Notes: generated by a model not told the origin, from the letters alone. A stretch of 48,213 nucleotides of DNA from Ruminococcus flavefaciens (GCA_002310115.1 DBYI01000016.1:101763-149975); one strand, 5' to 3'; shown: positions 1 to 7,918, counted from the first letter of the stretch. Translations and numbers: made by a program.

Positions 1-24
1 CCAGTTCAAATCTGGGTGGCGCCT
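1..24 (+). tRNA. 3' end of a tRNA gene, probably tRNA-Cys (partial)
   Basis: The first 24 bases look like the T arm and 3' acceptor strand of a tRNA cut by the window edge: stem CCAG, loop TTCAAAT, stem CTGGG, acceptor strand TGGCGCC, discriminator T. The CCA end is not encoded. A GGCGCCA/TGGCGCC acceptor with a U discriminator fits clostridial tRNA-Cys, but the anticodon lies outside the window, so the amino acid is inferred. A terminator follows at once. Confidence 0.72.
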
Positions 25-29
25 CTTCT

Positions 30-56
30 AAGCACTTGCATTTGCAAGTGCTTTTT
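30..56 (+). terminator. Intrinsic terminator behind the tRNA
   Basis: A perfect 10-bp stem (AAGCACTTGC / GCAAGTGCTT) with loop ATTT is followed by a run of five T. It starts six bases after the tRNA end, so it should end the tRNA transcript. Confidence 0.9.
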
Positions 57-69
57 ACTTTATTAAGTG

Positions 70-99
70 CGTTTCTTCAATTTGAGGAAGCGTTTTTTT
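70..99 (+). terminator. Second terminator in tandem
   Basis: A 9-bp stem containing G-T pairs (CGTTTCTTC / GAGGAAGCG, loop AATTT) is followed by seven T. It lies 14 bases after the first terminator and would insulate the rnf operon from tRNA read-through. Confidence 0.8.
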
Positions 100-150
100 A
101 TTGTATTTTCATTTTTTACAGAATAAATCTCTTATTTTTCAATAGTAAAC

Positions 151-177
151 TTAACATTTGTATGTTAATGATATAAT
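151..177 (+). promoter_or_regulatory. Palindrome next to a -10 box upstream of rnfC
   Basis: A perfect 7-bp inverted repeat (TTAACAT, 4-base spacer, ATGTTAA; 151-168) sits 3 bases before a consensus -10 box TATAAT (172-177). The first arm could serve as a poor -35 at 15-bp spacing. A repressor bound here would overlap the promoter. The factor is unknown: the arms are in the opposite order to the published Rex consensus (TTGTTAA-N4-TTAACAA). About 150 bp of AT-rich leader separates this from the rnfC start. Confidence 0.45.
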
Positions 178-328
178 TAATTATCATAATATTATTTTTT
201 TCGTAAAACCTCTTGAATATTATAACGGAATAATATATAATTATATTATCTGGGCTTTTTGCTCTGATTTATTGAAACATTTATTTTTTATTGTAATTTG
301 CAGATTTTCTGCTTTTAAGGAGATCTAT

Positions 329-1606
329 ATGAAAAAACTGAACGGAATAAAGCTGAAGCACCGTAAAAACACGGAAAACAGCGTAACAGTTCAATTTCCT
401 ATCCCTGAAATTGTTCATATTCCAATGTCTATGACTATGGGAGCTCCATGTCAGCCTCTTGTAAACGTTGGGGACGATGTATGTGTTGGACAGAAGATAG
501 GGGATACAGATGCCGCTTTTAGTGCGCCTGTACATTCAGGAGTTTCAGGTACGGTGAAAGCAATAACGGACTATCGTAACGCAATGGGTGTAGTTTGCAA
601 AATGTTAGAAATAGAATGCGATGGCTTACAGACTGTCTCAGATGAAGTCAAACCGCCTGTTGTTACAGATAAAGAAAGCTTTATAAAAGCTGTCAGAGAA
701 AGTGGTGCTTGTGGACTCGGAGGCGCGGGATTTCCGACACATATTAAGCTTAATCCAAAAAATGAGATTGACACTTTGATTATAAATGCTGCTGAATGTG
801 AACCATATATTACAGCGGATTACCGTGAGATGATGGAAAATCCGCAGGATATAATCAATGGCATCAATATGGTAAAAAATCAACTTGGAATAAAGTTTGC
901 AAAGCTTGCTATTGAATCTAATAAACCTGAAGCTATAAAGAATTTCACTGAAATGGCTGATCGTGATGATAGTATAGAAATAATAACTCTTCCTTCATCA
1001 TATCCTCAGGGAGCTGAAAAGGTCATTATCTACAATTCCACAGGAAGAATAGTGAATGAAGGAAGTCTTCCAGCAGATGTTGGAGTTATTGTAATGAATG
1101 TTTCTACAGTCGCTTTCCTTTATCGTTATATGCAGACTGGAATGCCGCTTGTAACTCGTAGGCTAACAGTAGACGGAAATGCTGTTAGAGAGCCACAAAA
1201 TATCAGCGCAGTTATCGGTACTTCATTCAGAACCATACTTGAGTTTTGTAAGGCTGACGTCGAGTCCATTATAAAGCTCATTGCAGGTGGCCCTATGATG
1301 GGAATGAGCGTTCCCGATATTGAAATGCCTGTAGTAAAAACTTCAAATGCGTTACTTGCTTTTGATCATTATGACGAGCGTCAGACTTCAAGTTGCATTC
1401 GTTGTGGGCGCTGTGTAAGAGTATGTCCTCTCGGTCTTATGCCTGCTGATATTGACAGGGCGTATAAAATAAAAGATATCGAGGAATTGAAAAAACTTAA
1501 GGTTATGCTTTGCATGAATTGCGGAAGTTGTACATATGTCTGTCCGGCTAACAGAAAGCTTGCTGAAACAAATCAGCTTGCCAAGGCTCTTATCCCTAGA
1601 AAGTAA
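329..1606 (+). CDS. rnfC: Ion-translocating oxidoreductase complex subunit RnfC
   Basis: RnfC is the peripheral iron-sulphur/NADH-binding subunit of the Rnf complex, which passes electrons from ferredoxin to NAD+ and pumps Na+ or H+. The 425-residue protein shows an N-terminal biotinyl-lipoyl-like barrel, a glycine-rich nucleotide-binding stretch (CGLGGAGFPTH) and two C-terminal [4Fe-4S] motifs, CIRCGRCVRVCP and CMNCGSCTYVCP. I chose the ATG at 329 because AAGGAGA lies 5 bases before it. The open frame runs further upstream to 158, but that part is AT-rich and unlike the family. It is the first gene of a six-gene operon in the order C-D-G-E-A-B usual for Clostridia. Confidence 0.96.
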   Translation: MKKLNGIKLKHRKNTENSVTVQFPIPEIVHIPMSMTMGAPCQPLVNVGDDVCVGQKIGDTDAAFSAPVHSGVSGTVKAITDYRNAMGVVCKMLEIECDGLQTVSDEVKPPVVTDKESFIKAVRESGACGLGGAGFPTHIKLNPKNEIDTLIINAAECEPYITADYREMMENPQDIINGINMVKNQLGIKFAKLAIESNKPEAIKNFTEMADRDDSIEIITLPSSYPQGAEKVIIYNSTGRIVNEGSLPADVGVIVMNVSTVAFLYRYMQTGMPLVTRRLTVDGNAVREPQNISAVIGTSFRTILEFCKADVESIIKLIAGGPMMGMSVPDIEMPVVKTSNALLAFDHYDERQTSSCIRCGRCVRVCPLGLMPADIDRAYKIKDIEELKKLKVMLCMNCGSCTYVCPANRKLAETNQLAKALIPRK

Positions 1607-1621
1607 GGAGAATGACCATTA

Positions 1622-2560
1622 ATGGATAAACTTATCGTTTCACCGTCTCCACACGACGAAAATTACGTCAAAACATCTACTATCATGCTGAATGTTATAA
1701 TAGCGTTGCTTCCTGCTTGGGGAGCTGCGGTGTATTTTTTCGGCATGAGAGTTATACCACTTACAGCGGTCTGTATCGGAAGTTGCATATTTTTTGAGTA
1801 TTTCACTCGTTTGCTAATGAAACGTTCAAATACAGTGGGTGACCTTTCGGCAGTAGTCACTGGTCTTTTGCTTGCTATGAATCTTCCTGTTACTGCTCCA
1901 TATTGGATGGGAATCATAGGCTCTTTTGTAGCAATAGTTGTTGTAAAGCAACTTTTTGGTGGAATTGGACAGAATTTTGCAAATCCTGCTATAACAGCGC
2001 GTATTGTTCTTATGGTGAGTTTTCCGTCCATGTCTCACTGGATTAAGCCTTTGGAGTATGATTATGATGCAGTTTCCTCAGCAACCCCTCTGGTTCTTGC
2101 AAGGAGTGGCGATTCATTGCCGTCACATTTCAATCTTTTTATTGGAAAGACCGGAGGTTGTCTTGGAGAAGTTTGTGCTGTTGGTTTACTTATAGGTGGA
2201 CTGTATCTTGCATTTAGAAGAATAATTTCACTTGCTGCCCCAGTATCATTTATCGGATGTGTTTTTCTATTAAGCTGGCTAGGCGGAGAGGATCCGGTAT
2301 ATCAAATACTTGCAGGAGGACTTTTCCTTGGAGCCTTTTTTATGGCGACTGATTATGCAACGACTCCCATAACAACAAAGGGAAAGATAGTATTTGGTCT
2401 TGGTTGCGGAATTATAACCTATGTTATCAGACGTTTCGGTACATATCCAGAGGGAGTGTCTTTCTCCATTCTTCTCATGAATGTACTTACTCCTTATATA
2501 GAGCAGCTTACAAGAACTAAAGTGCTTGGAGCAAAGGAGGCTGTGAAGAATGAAGGTTAA
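1622..2560 (+). CDS. rnfD: Rnf complex membrane subunit RnfD
   Basis: RnfD is an integral membrane subunit of the NqrB/RnfD family that carries a covalent FMN. The 312-residue sequence has about nine to ten hydrophobic segments, beginning near residue 20, and keeps the family stretches DLSAVVTGLLLAMNLP and NPAITARIVLM. Late in the protein (near residue 240) is ATDYATTPIT, a conserved RnfD loop. The ATG at 1622 follows rnfC by 15 bases with an AAGGAG site. The last 11 bases overlap rnfG, which implies translational coupling. Confidence 0.95.
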   Translation: MDKLIVSPSPHDENYVKTSTIMLNVIIALLPAWGAAVYFFGMRVIPLTAVCIGSCIFFEYFTRLLMKRSNTVGDLSAVVTGLLLAMNLPVTAPYWMGIIGSFVAIVVVKQLFGGIGQNFANPAITARIVLMVSFPSMSHWIKPLEYDYDAVSSATPLVLARSGDSLPSHFNLFIGKTGGCLGEVCAVGLLIGGLYLAFRRIISLAAPVSFIGCVFLLSWLGGEDPVYQILAGGLFLGAFFMATDYATTPITTKGKIVFGLGCGIITYVIRRFGTYPEGVSFSILLMNVLTPYIEQLTRTKVLGAKEAVKNEG

Positions 2561-3077
2561 GATAATACCAACACTTGTGCTCACAGTTATCTGCATTATC
2601 GCATCTTTGTTGCTTGTATTTGCATATGAACTTACCAAGGATCGGATAGAAGAACAGAAAGCACAAAAGTTTAATTCTTGTGTAGAGTCCTTGTTTGGCA
2701 AGACAGAAAGCAGGATAGTTTCGTTGAAATGCAAGCTTGACAACATTGAGACTATCGCAGTTACTCCAGATAAAAAGACAGTAATACAGGTATGTTCCGA
2801 TGGTTATGCAAAAGATGGAATTAATATCCTTGTAGGTATTGATGAAAACGGGGCTGTTTCTGGCATTGAATTCGTTTCTCTTGGAGAGACTCCCGGTCTC
2901 GGATCAAAGGTTCGTGACGAGGTGAATTTCCGTGAACAGTTCTATGGACTTAAGCATCCTCAGAAGGATTTTGATGCAATAAGCGGAGCAACATTTTCTT
3001 CAAATGGAATGAAACGCGCAGTAGATACTGCTCTTAATGCATATATTGAAAACAAGGAGGCGATTCTCGGTGGCTGA
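2550..3077 (+). CDS. rnfG: Rnf complex FMN-binding subunit RnfG
   Basis: RnfG carries FMN linked to a threonine on the outer face of the membrane. The 175-residue protein has one N-terminal membrane helix (residues about 5-25) and a C-terminal FMN-binding domain ending in DAISGATFSS, whose Thr is the expected flavin attachment site. GETPGLGSKV, a typical RnfG/NqrC motif, lies upstream of it. An AAGGAGG site is in the end of rnfD. The gene overlaps both neighbours, so D, G and E should be made in step. Confidence 0.95.
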   Translation: MKVKIIPTLVLTVICIIASLLLVFAYELTKDRIEEQKAQKFNSCVESLFGKTESRIVSLKCKLDNIETIAVTPDKKTVIQVCSDGYAKDGINILVGIDENGAVSGIEFVSLGETPGLGSKVRDEVNFREQFYGLKHPQKDFDAISGATFSSNGMKRAVDTALNAYIENKEAILGG

Positions 3078-3744
3078 CAGGAAAATATCTCTTACAAAGG
3101 AACTGACAAAAGGTGTCATCAAGGAGAATCCAACTCTTGTAATGCTTCTTGGAATGTGTCCTACACTTGCGGTAACAACTCAGGCGTTTAATGGAATAGG
3201 TATGGGACTTGCAACGACTTTCGTTCTTCTAGGCTCTAATATAGTCATTTCAGCACTTAGAAATGTGATACCTGATAAAGTTCGTATTCCTGCTTTCATT
3301 GTTATCATCGCTAGTTTCGTAACTCTAATCGGTTTCCTGCTTGAGGGCTTTGTGCCGAATCTTTATGATAGCCTTGGTATTTATCTCACACTTATTACAG
3401 TAAATTGCATCATTTTTGGCAGGGCCGAGATGTTTGCTAGTAAAAATGGCATTATCGCCTCCGCTTTCGACGCTTTAGGAATGGGAATAGGTTTTACTAT
3501 TGCTTTATTCCTCATGGGTTCTGTACGAGAGATAATTGGATCTGGAAAATGGATGGGAATAACTCTTCCTGTTCTCAGCGATAATCCTATGTTGCTGTTT
3601 ATTATGCCTGCTGGTGGATTCTTCACTCTTGGAGTTATAATCGCTGTTGTCAATAAGTTGACAAATAAAAAAACTCCGCGTGATATTAGCTGTAAGGGCT
3701 GCCCAAATGCAGAAGCTTGCGGAAAGGCTGGTGAGTGCAAATGA
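3070..3744 (+). CDS. rnfE: Rnf complex membrane subunit RnfE
   Basis: RnfE is one of two homologous six-helix membrane subunits (with RnfA) that form the core of the complex. The 224-residue product reads MADRKISLTKELTKG and keeps ENPTLVMLLGMCPTLAVT and LITVNCIIFGRAEMFA, typical of the family. The start is taken as GTG at 3070: AAGGAGG lies 8 bases before it, and it overlaps the rnfG stop by 8 bases. The open frame extends to 3037, but that extension is within rnfG and has no homology. The C-terminus is rich in cysteine (CKGCPNAEACGKAGEC), a common clostridial RnfE tail. Confidence 0.94.
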   Translation: MADRKISLTKELTKGVIKENPTLVMLLGMCPTLAVTTQAFNGIGMGLATTFVLLGSNIVISALRNVIPDKVRIPAFIVIIASFVTLIGFLLEGFVPNLYDSLGIYLTLITVNCIIFGRAEMFASKNGIIASAFDALGMGIGFTIALFLMGSVREIIGSGKWMGITLPVLSDNPMLLFIMPAGGFFTLGVIIAVVNKLTNKKTPRDISCKGCPNAEACGKAGECK

Positions 3745-4319
3745 AAACAATTCTTGTTATAATGTTTTCGGCAATGCTGACCGACAATTTCGTACTTTCA
3801 AAGTTTATGGGAATATGTCCGTTCCTTGGTGTTTCAAAAAAGTTCGACAGCGCTTTGGGAATGGGAATAGCAGTTACCTTTGTTATGATATGTGCAACTG
3901 TTGTAACCTATCCAATTCATCATGGAGTGCTCGTTCCTAATAGTCTTGAGTATCTCGATACTGTTGTATTTATCCTAGTTATAGCGCTCTTTGTTCAACT
4001 TGTTGAAAATTTCCTAAAAAAATGTGTTCCTGCACTATACAAGTCTTTGGGAGTTTATCTTCCACTGATAACCACAAACTGTGCAGTGCTGGGCGTAACT
4101 GTACTCAATATCGACAATGGTTACAGCTTTGGTCAGTCCATAATAAATGCTCTTGGAGGCGGACTGGGTTTTATGCTTGCTCTCGTGATTTTTTCAGGAG
4201 TTCGCAAAAAGTTGGAGTATGCAGATATTCCTGAGACCTTTAAGGGAGTTCCTGCAACTCTTATTGCTGCTTCAATAGTTTCCGTAAGCTTTATGGGCTT
4301 CTCTGGACTGTTTAATTAA
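3741..4319 (+). CDS. rnfA: Rnf complex membrane subunit RnfA
   Basis: RnfA is the inverted-topology partner of RnfE; in known structures the two bind a [2Fe-2S] cluster inside the membrane. The 192-residue protein has six hydrophobic segments and the motifs DNFVLSKFMGICPFLG and LPLITTNCAVLG with their conserved cysteines. The ATG at 3741 overlaps the rnfE stop (ATGA), with GGTGAG 5 bases upstream. A GTG two codons earlier is possible but less well placed. Confidence 0.95.
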   Translation: MKTILVIMFSAMLTDNFVLSKFMGICPFLGVSKKFDSALGMGIAVTFVMICATVVTYPIHHGVLVPNSLEYLDTVVFILVIALFVQLVENFLKKCVPALYKSLGVYLPLITTNCAVLGVTVLNIDNGYSFGQSIINALGGGLGFMLALVIFSGVRKKLEYADIPETFKGVPATLIAASIVSVSFMGFSGLFN

Positions 4320-4332
4320 GGAGGTGGGGAGA

Positions 4333-5127
4333 ATGACTTATTTAATACCTGCTCTTATCCTTGGAGGCTGTGGAATTCTTGCAGGCGTGCTTCTTACCGT
4401 TGCAGCAAAGATTTTTTATGTTAAGGTCGATGAAAGAATAGAAAAAATAAGCGAGTCTCTTCCACAGGCTAACTGTGGAGCCTGTGGATTTGCAGGATGT
4501 GCAGATTATGCCTCTGCCATAATACAAAACGGCGCTGCGACTAATTTGTGCCGTCCCGGTGGTGCTAGCGCAGCAGAGAAGATAGCGGCAATTCTCGGGA
4601 CAGCAGCTGCTGAGGTTATTCCTATGACGGCTGTTGTTCATTGTAGCGGTGATTGTGAGGCTACTGGTAAAGCTTTTATTTTTGACGGGCTTCAGTCGTG
4701 TAAGGCTGTTAAACGCTTTTATGGTGGAAATGGTATATGCAAGTATGGCTGTATAGGTCTTGGTGATTGTGTAAAAGAATGCGAGCATGACGCTATAAAG
4801 ATAGAAAAAGGTATTGCAAAGGTAAATCCTGCATTATGCGGTGCCTGTGGGCAGTGCGCGGCTGTATGTCCTAATCAACTTATTGTTATTAAGCCGGTTG
4901 CAAAGCGAATGGATGTTATGTGTTCCTCATGTGATAATGGAAAGGCGACTAAACTTGTCTGTAAAAACGGTTGTATCGGATGCAAGATTTGTGAGAAAAA
5001 GTGTCCGAATGAGGCTATAATTGTTAATAATTTCCACGCTTCTATAAATTATAGCTTATGTACCAATTGTGGTATTTGTATGGACGCTTGTCCTTCTAAG
5101 GTTATTCATAGGTGTGACAGCAACTGA
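4333..5127 (+). CDS. rnfB: Rnf complex ferredoxin-like subunit RnfB
   Basis: RnfB is the likely entry point for electrons from ferredoxin. The 264-residue protein has one N-terminal membrane helix (about 3-25), a [4Fe-4S] motif CGACGFAGCADYA near residue 50, and several ferredoxin-type clusters (CGACGQCAAVCP, CIGCKICEKKCP, CTNCGICMDACP). The ATG at 4333 has AAGGAGG 8 bases upstream. It is the last gene of the operon; a terminator follows 16 bases after the stop. Confidence 0.95.
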   Translation: MTYLIPALILGGCGILAGVLLTVAAKIFYVKVDERIEKISESLPQANCGACGFAGCADYASAIIQNGAATNLCRPGGASAAEKIAAILGTAAAEVIPMTAVVHCSGDCEATGKAFIFDGLQSCKAVKRFYGGNGICKYGCIGLGDCVKECEHDAIKIEKGIAKVNPALCGACGQCAAVCPNQLIVIKPVAKRMDVMCSSCDNGKATKLVCKNGCIGCKICEKKCPNEAIIVNNFHASINYSLCTNCGICMDACPSKVIHRCDSN

Positions 5128-5143
5128 ATTAACATGTGTTACC

Positions 5144-5171
5144 AAAGCAGTCTGTTTTTTAGTCTGCTTTT
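5144..5171 (+). terminator. Terminator of the rnf operon
   Basis: The stem AAAGCAG/CTGCTTT, extended by two pairs after a T-T mismatch, has a T-rich loop and a short T tail. It lies just after rnfB. A group II intron fragment begins within about 10 bases of it. Confidence 0.75.
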
Positions 5172-5175
5172 AAAG

Positions 5176-5365
5176 TTTTCTCGACATGAACACAATCTAA
5201 CATGTGACATTTTCGAACATGTCAGATAATGGAAAGTGTATAGCCGAACAGAAAGGATGATTGTATCGAGACAGAAACCGAAGGAAGCTTTAAGCAAAAC
5301 TTTGGTCTGATTAATAACAGAAATCGCATAAAAGGCTGGAATATGATATGCTTGCTGGCTTAATA
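5176..5365 (+). mobile_element. Group II intron fragment (5' part of domain I only)
   Basis: From CGACATG at 5182 about 50 bases align with the 5' end of the intron at 13623 (shared CGACATG, CACAATCTAAC, GAACATG, AGATA). The text then continues as typical domain I sequence of clostridial group II introns: GACAGAAACCGAAGGAAGC, GTCTGATTAATAACAG, AAATCGCATAAAAGGCT. No reverse transcriptase, domain V or domain VI is found before the thi promoter, so only the 5' part remains. It sits directly after the rnf terminator. The right end is uncertain by some 20 bases. Confidence 0.65.
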
Positions 5366-5435
5366 CGTTTCTTGAGAAAGCAACATTGTTCCAAAACTAA
5401 TTTTACTTTGTATATTAATACAAAGCAAAAAATAC

Positions 5436-5464
5436 TTGATTTTTTAAGTATAAGGTGCTATAAT
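5436..5464 (+). promoter_or_regulatory. Promoter of the thiamine operon
   Basis: TTGATT (5436-5441), 17-base spacer, TATAAT (5459-5464). Transcription would start near 5472, directly at the riboswitch. Confidence 0.8.
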
Positions 5465-5474
5465 GTAAAAAGTG

Positions 5475-5566
5475 TAACAGGGGAGCTTGTACGGCAGGCT
5501 GAGAGGAAGGCGTTACCTTCGACCCTTTGACCTGATTTGGGTAATGCCAGCGTAGGGAGTCTGTTA
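5475..5566 (+). ncRNA. TPP riboswitch (THI element)
   Basis: All conserved blocks of the thiamine pyrophosphate aptamer are present: GGGGAGC, GGCTGAGAG, ACCCTTTGACCTGAT, GGGTAATGCCAGCGTAGGGA. The closing P1 stem is TAACAG (5475-5480) with CTGTTA (5561-5566). It lies between the thi promoter and thiS, so bound TPP should switch the operon off. Confidence 0.97.
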
Positions 5567-5582
5567 TGTTAAAAGGTACATT

Positions 5583-5618
5583 CAGGGAACTGCGTTTGGT
5601 GGTTCCCTGTATTATTTG
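5583..5618 (+). terminator. Expression-platform hairpin of the TPP riboswitch
   Basis: An 8-bp stem CAGGGAAC/GTTCCCTG with an 11-base loop is followed by a T-rich stretch (TATTATTT). Placed 16 bases after the aptamer and just before thiS, it is the probable TPP-controlled terminator. The T run is interrupted, so a different switching mode is possible. Confidence 0.65.
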
Positions 5619-5633
5619 ACAGGAGTTAAAAAA

Positions 5634-5828
5634 ATGGTAAAGATAAACGGTGAAATGCTTGATAAAAACGGAAAAAGCATTTCAGATATATTGAATGAAA
5701 TGGAAATTAATATTCAGAGAGTGGCTGTTGAGCTCAATGAAGAGATAGTTCCTAAAGCAAAATATGACGATACTATACTCAATGATGGCGACAGTGTTGA
5801 GATTGTTCGTTTTGTAGGAGGCGGCTGA
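5634..5828 (+). CDS. thiS: Sulphur carrier protein ThiS
   Basis: ThiS is a small ubiquitin-like protein whose C-terminal Gly-Gly is adenylated by ThiF and then converted to a thiocarboxylate that donates sulphur to the thiazole ring. The 64-residue product ends in VEIVRFVGGG and has the ThiS pattern of two N-terminal strands followed by the DGDSVEIV segment. The ATG at 5634 follows AGGAG by 8 bases. It is the first gene of the riboswitch-controlled operon; thiF begins 1 base after its stop. Confidence 0.95.
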   Translation: MVKINGEMLDKNGKSISDILNEMEINIQRVAVELNEEIVPKAKYDDTILNDGDSVEIVRFVGGG

Positions 5829-5829
5829 T

Positions 5830-6468
5830 ATGAGTATCCCTTCGAAAGAAGAGATCTATGCGGCACTTGTCGAAAGACATGGTGTGGAATTACAGAAGAA
5901 GCTGGAAAATGCTTCGGTTGCAGTTTGTGGTCTTGGTGGGCTTGGATCAAACATATCTATAGCTCTTGCAAGGGCAGGTGTAGGGAAGCTACATATAATT
6001 GATTATGACAGAGTTGATATATCCAACATAAATCGACAGCAGTATTTTCTGGAGCAGATTGGTCAGCCGAAAACGAAGGCTCTTTTTGATACTTTGAAGC
6101 GGATTGCTCCATATTGTGAGATAAAAATGGACAATATAAAGCTTTCAGATGACAATATGAAAGATACTCTTTCAAATGAAGGTATTATTGTTGAAGCTTT
6201 TGATAAGCCAGACCAGAAAGCTATGCTAGTGAACTATGTACTTGAGAATATGCCAGATAAATATCTTGTAGCGGGTTCGGGAATGGCCGGGCTGGCTCCC
6301 TCGAATATGATTACGACAAAGCGTATTATGAAGCGCTTTTACCTATGCGGCGACGGAGTAAGTGATGTTGCTGACGATGTTGGACTTATTTCTGCGCGTG
6401 TGCTTATATGTGCAGCTCACCAGGCTCATGCCGTAATAAGGATAATTGCAGGCGAATATGAAATTTAA
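5830..6468 (+). CDS. thiF: ThiS adenylyltransferase ThiF (short family)
   Basis: ThiF activates the C-terminus of ThiS with ATP. The 212-residue protein has the nucleotide-binding loop GLGGLGS near residue 36, the NINRQQYF segment and a D-x-D-x-V acidic stretch (IIDYDRVD) of the E1-like fold. It is shorter than E. coli ThiF (about 250) and lacks the paired CxxC zinc motifs, matching the anaerobe-type family-2 ThiF. GGAGG inside the thiS end gives its ribosome binding site. Confidence 0.92.
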   Translation: MSIPSKEEIYAALVERHGVELQKKLENASVAVCGLGGLGSNISIALARAGVGKLHIIDYDRVDISNINRQQYFLEQIGQPKTKALFDTLKRIAPYCEIKMDNIKLSDDNMKDTLSNEGIIVEAFDKPDQKAMLVNYVLENMPDKYLVAGSGMAGLAPSNMITTKRIMKRFYLCGDGVSDVADDVGLISARVLICAAHQAHAVIRIIAGEYEI

Positions 6469-6480
6469 GGAGTAATGGCA

Positions 6481-7251
6481 ATGAAAGATGATAAACTTAT
6501 AATTGGAGGACATGAGTTTTCCTCACGTTTTATTCTTGGTTCGGGAAAGTATTCACTCAGCCTTATTGAAGCAGCTGTCAAGTACGCAGGAGCCGAAATA
6601 ATCACTCTTGCTGTAAGAAGAACAAATTCGAAAGAGCATGAGAATATTCTTGACTATATACCAAAGGGTGTAACACTTCTTCCAAATACTTCAGGAGCGA
6701 GAAACGCAGATGAAGCAGTACGTATAGCAAGACTTGCCCGTGAGCTTGGTTGCGGTGATTTTGTTAAAATTGAGATTATGCGTGATACAAAGTATCTTCT
6801 TCCTGATAATCAGGAAACTATACGCGCAACAGAGATACTTGCAAAGGAAGGCTTTGTTGTAATGCCTTATATGTATCCGGATCTTAATACTGCTCGCGAC
6901 CTTGTAAATGCAGGAGCTGCTTCTGTCATGCCACTTGCTTCACCTATTGGTTCAAACAAAGGACTTGCCACAAGGGATTTTATACAGATACTTATTGACG
7001 AAATAGACCTGCCTATAATAGTTGACGCAGGTATAGGCAGACCTTCTCAGGCTTGTGAAGCCATGGAAATGGGAGCTGCTGCGGTTATGTCTAATACAGC
7101 CCTTGCAACTGCAGGCGACCTTCCAGTAATGGCAGAAGCTTTCAGACAGGCTATAGAAGCAGGAAGAAAGGCTTATTTATCAGGACTTGGTAGAGTTCTT
7201 ACAAGAGGTGCTTCTCCTTCAGATACTCTTACTGGTTTCCTGCGCGACTGA
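6481..7251 (+). CDS. thiG: Thiazole synthase ThiG
   Basis: ThiG joins deoxyxylulose phosphate, dehydroglycine and ThiS-thiocarboxylate into the thiazole phosphate ring. The 256-residue TIM-barrel protein shows FILGSGKYS, LAVRRTN, LLPNTSGARNADEAV, VKIEIM (with the Schiff-base Lys), MPLASPIGSNKGL and VDAGIGRPSQACEAMEMGA, all diagnostic. The ATG at 6481 is preferred over that at 6475 because AAGGAG ends 7 bases before it rather than 1. Confidence 0.97.
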   Translation: MKDDKLIIGGHEFSSRFILGSGKYSLSLIEAAVKYAGAEIITLAVRRTNSKEHENILDYIPKGVTLLPNTSGARNADEAVRIARLARELGCGDFVKIEIMRDTKYLLPDNQETIRATEILAKEGFVVMPYMYPDLNTARDLVNAGAASVMPLASPIGSNKGLATRDFIQILIDEIDLPIIVDAGIGRPSQACEAMEMGAAAVMSNTALATAGDLPVMAEAFRQAIEAGRKAYLSGLGRVLTRGASPSDTLTGFLRD

Positions 7252-7255
7252 TAAT

Positions 7256-7918
7256 ATGGAAGATAATAAATTTACGCCCTGGCATTATTTGTTTTTTGGG
7301 GTAATTCCCTTATCATCTATATTCTATTACATAAAATATTTAAATAGTGCATATGTAATTACAAGCTTCCTCCTTTATGTCTTTATAAGCTTTATTGTCA
7401 TGGCATTATTATGGAAGCTGATTTCTATTATGACTTTGCACTGGGACATTAAAAAGCATTTTGTTATTTTCGTCATAGTAGCTGTTCTTGTTACTTTGGA
7501 TCATCTAATAAAGCTTGTTCTCTTAAAGATAAAATTTGAAACTTCGGTAATAGGCGATTTGGTTTTAATAAAGCATAGACGTAATTTTAGTCAAAATGGT
7601 ATTTTTAATTTTTTGAATATTGAAACTTCACGGCTTTCTATGATAGTTTTCAAAGTTATTATTATTGCTGCGATTATATGCTGCTACAATCTTTTTAAAT
7701 CGCAGACAGCAAAAAAGGCATATACTTTAATTGCTGCCGGAGCTGTTTCCAACTTGCTTGACAGTGTTTTTTATGGTTACACGCTTGACTATATTCATTT
7801 TCATAAAATAGTGACCTATGATCTTAAGGACTACTATGTGGATACAGGAGTTTCAGTCATAATCTTGCTGATATTCCTAAGTGAAATAAAGAAATCAAAG
7901 GAAAAGAAGGATAGATAA
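7256..7918 (+). CDS. LspA (signal peptidase II)-like membrane protein
   Basis: This 220-residue, strongly hydrophobic protein matches the lipoprotein signal peptidase pattern in its second half: LDHLIK (residues 81-86, like the DQxxK motif), HRRNFSQNGIF (about 107-117, like the NxGxxF motif), AGAVSNLLD (161-169, like GGxxGNxxD) and a final YDLKD (188-192, like FNxAD). The two catalytic aspartates correspond to D169 and D192. It has about 75 extra N-terminal residues with two more membrane helices; typical LspA is about 160 residues. The gene lies between thiG and thiH, 4 bases after the thiG stop and overlapping thiH by one base (TAATG), so it belongs to the thi operon. Whether it cleaves lipoprotein signals is not known. 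Confidence 0.72.
   Translation: MEDNKFTPWHYLFFGVIPLSSIFYYIKYLNSAYVITSFLLYVFISFIVMALLWKLISIMTLHWDIKKHFVIFVIVAVLVTLDHLIKLVLLKIKFETSVIGDLVLIKHRRNFSQNGIFNFLNIETSRLSMIVFKVIIIAAIICCYNLFKSQTAKKAYTLIAAGAVSNLLDSVFYGYTLDYIHFHKIVTYDLKDYYVDTGVSVIILLIFLSEIKKSKEKKDR

Noticed and set aside
151..168. Rex redox repressor site
   Set aside because: The arms are TTAACAT...ATGTTAA, the reverse order of the Rex consensus TTGTTAA...TTAACAA.
158..328. N-terminal extension of rnfC by 57 codons
   Set aside because: AT-rich, unlike RnfC, includes the promoter palindrome, and a good ribosome binding site marks ATG 329.
5348..5530. 60-codon open frame across the thi promoter and riboswitch
   Set aside because: It runs through the -10 box and conserved aptamer blocks, so the sequence is explained by the riboswitch.
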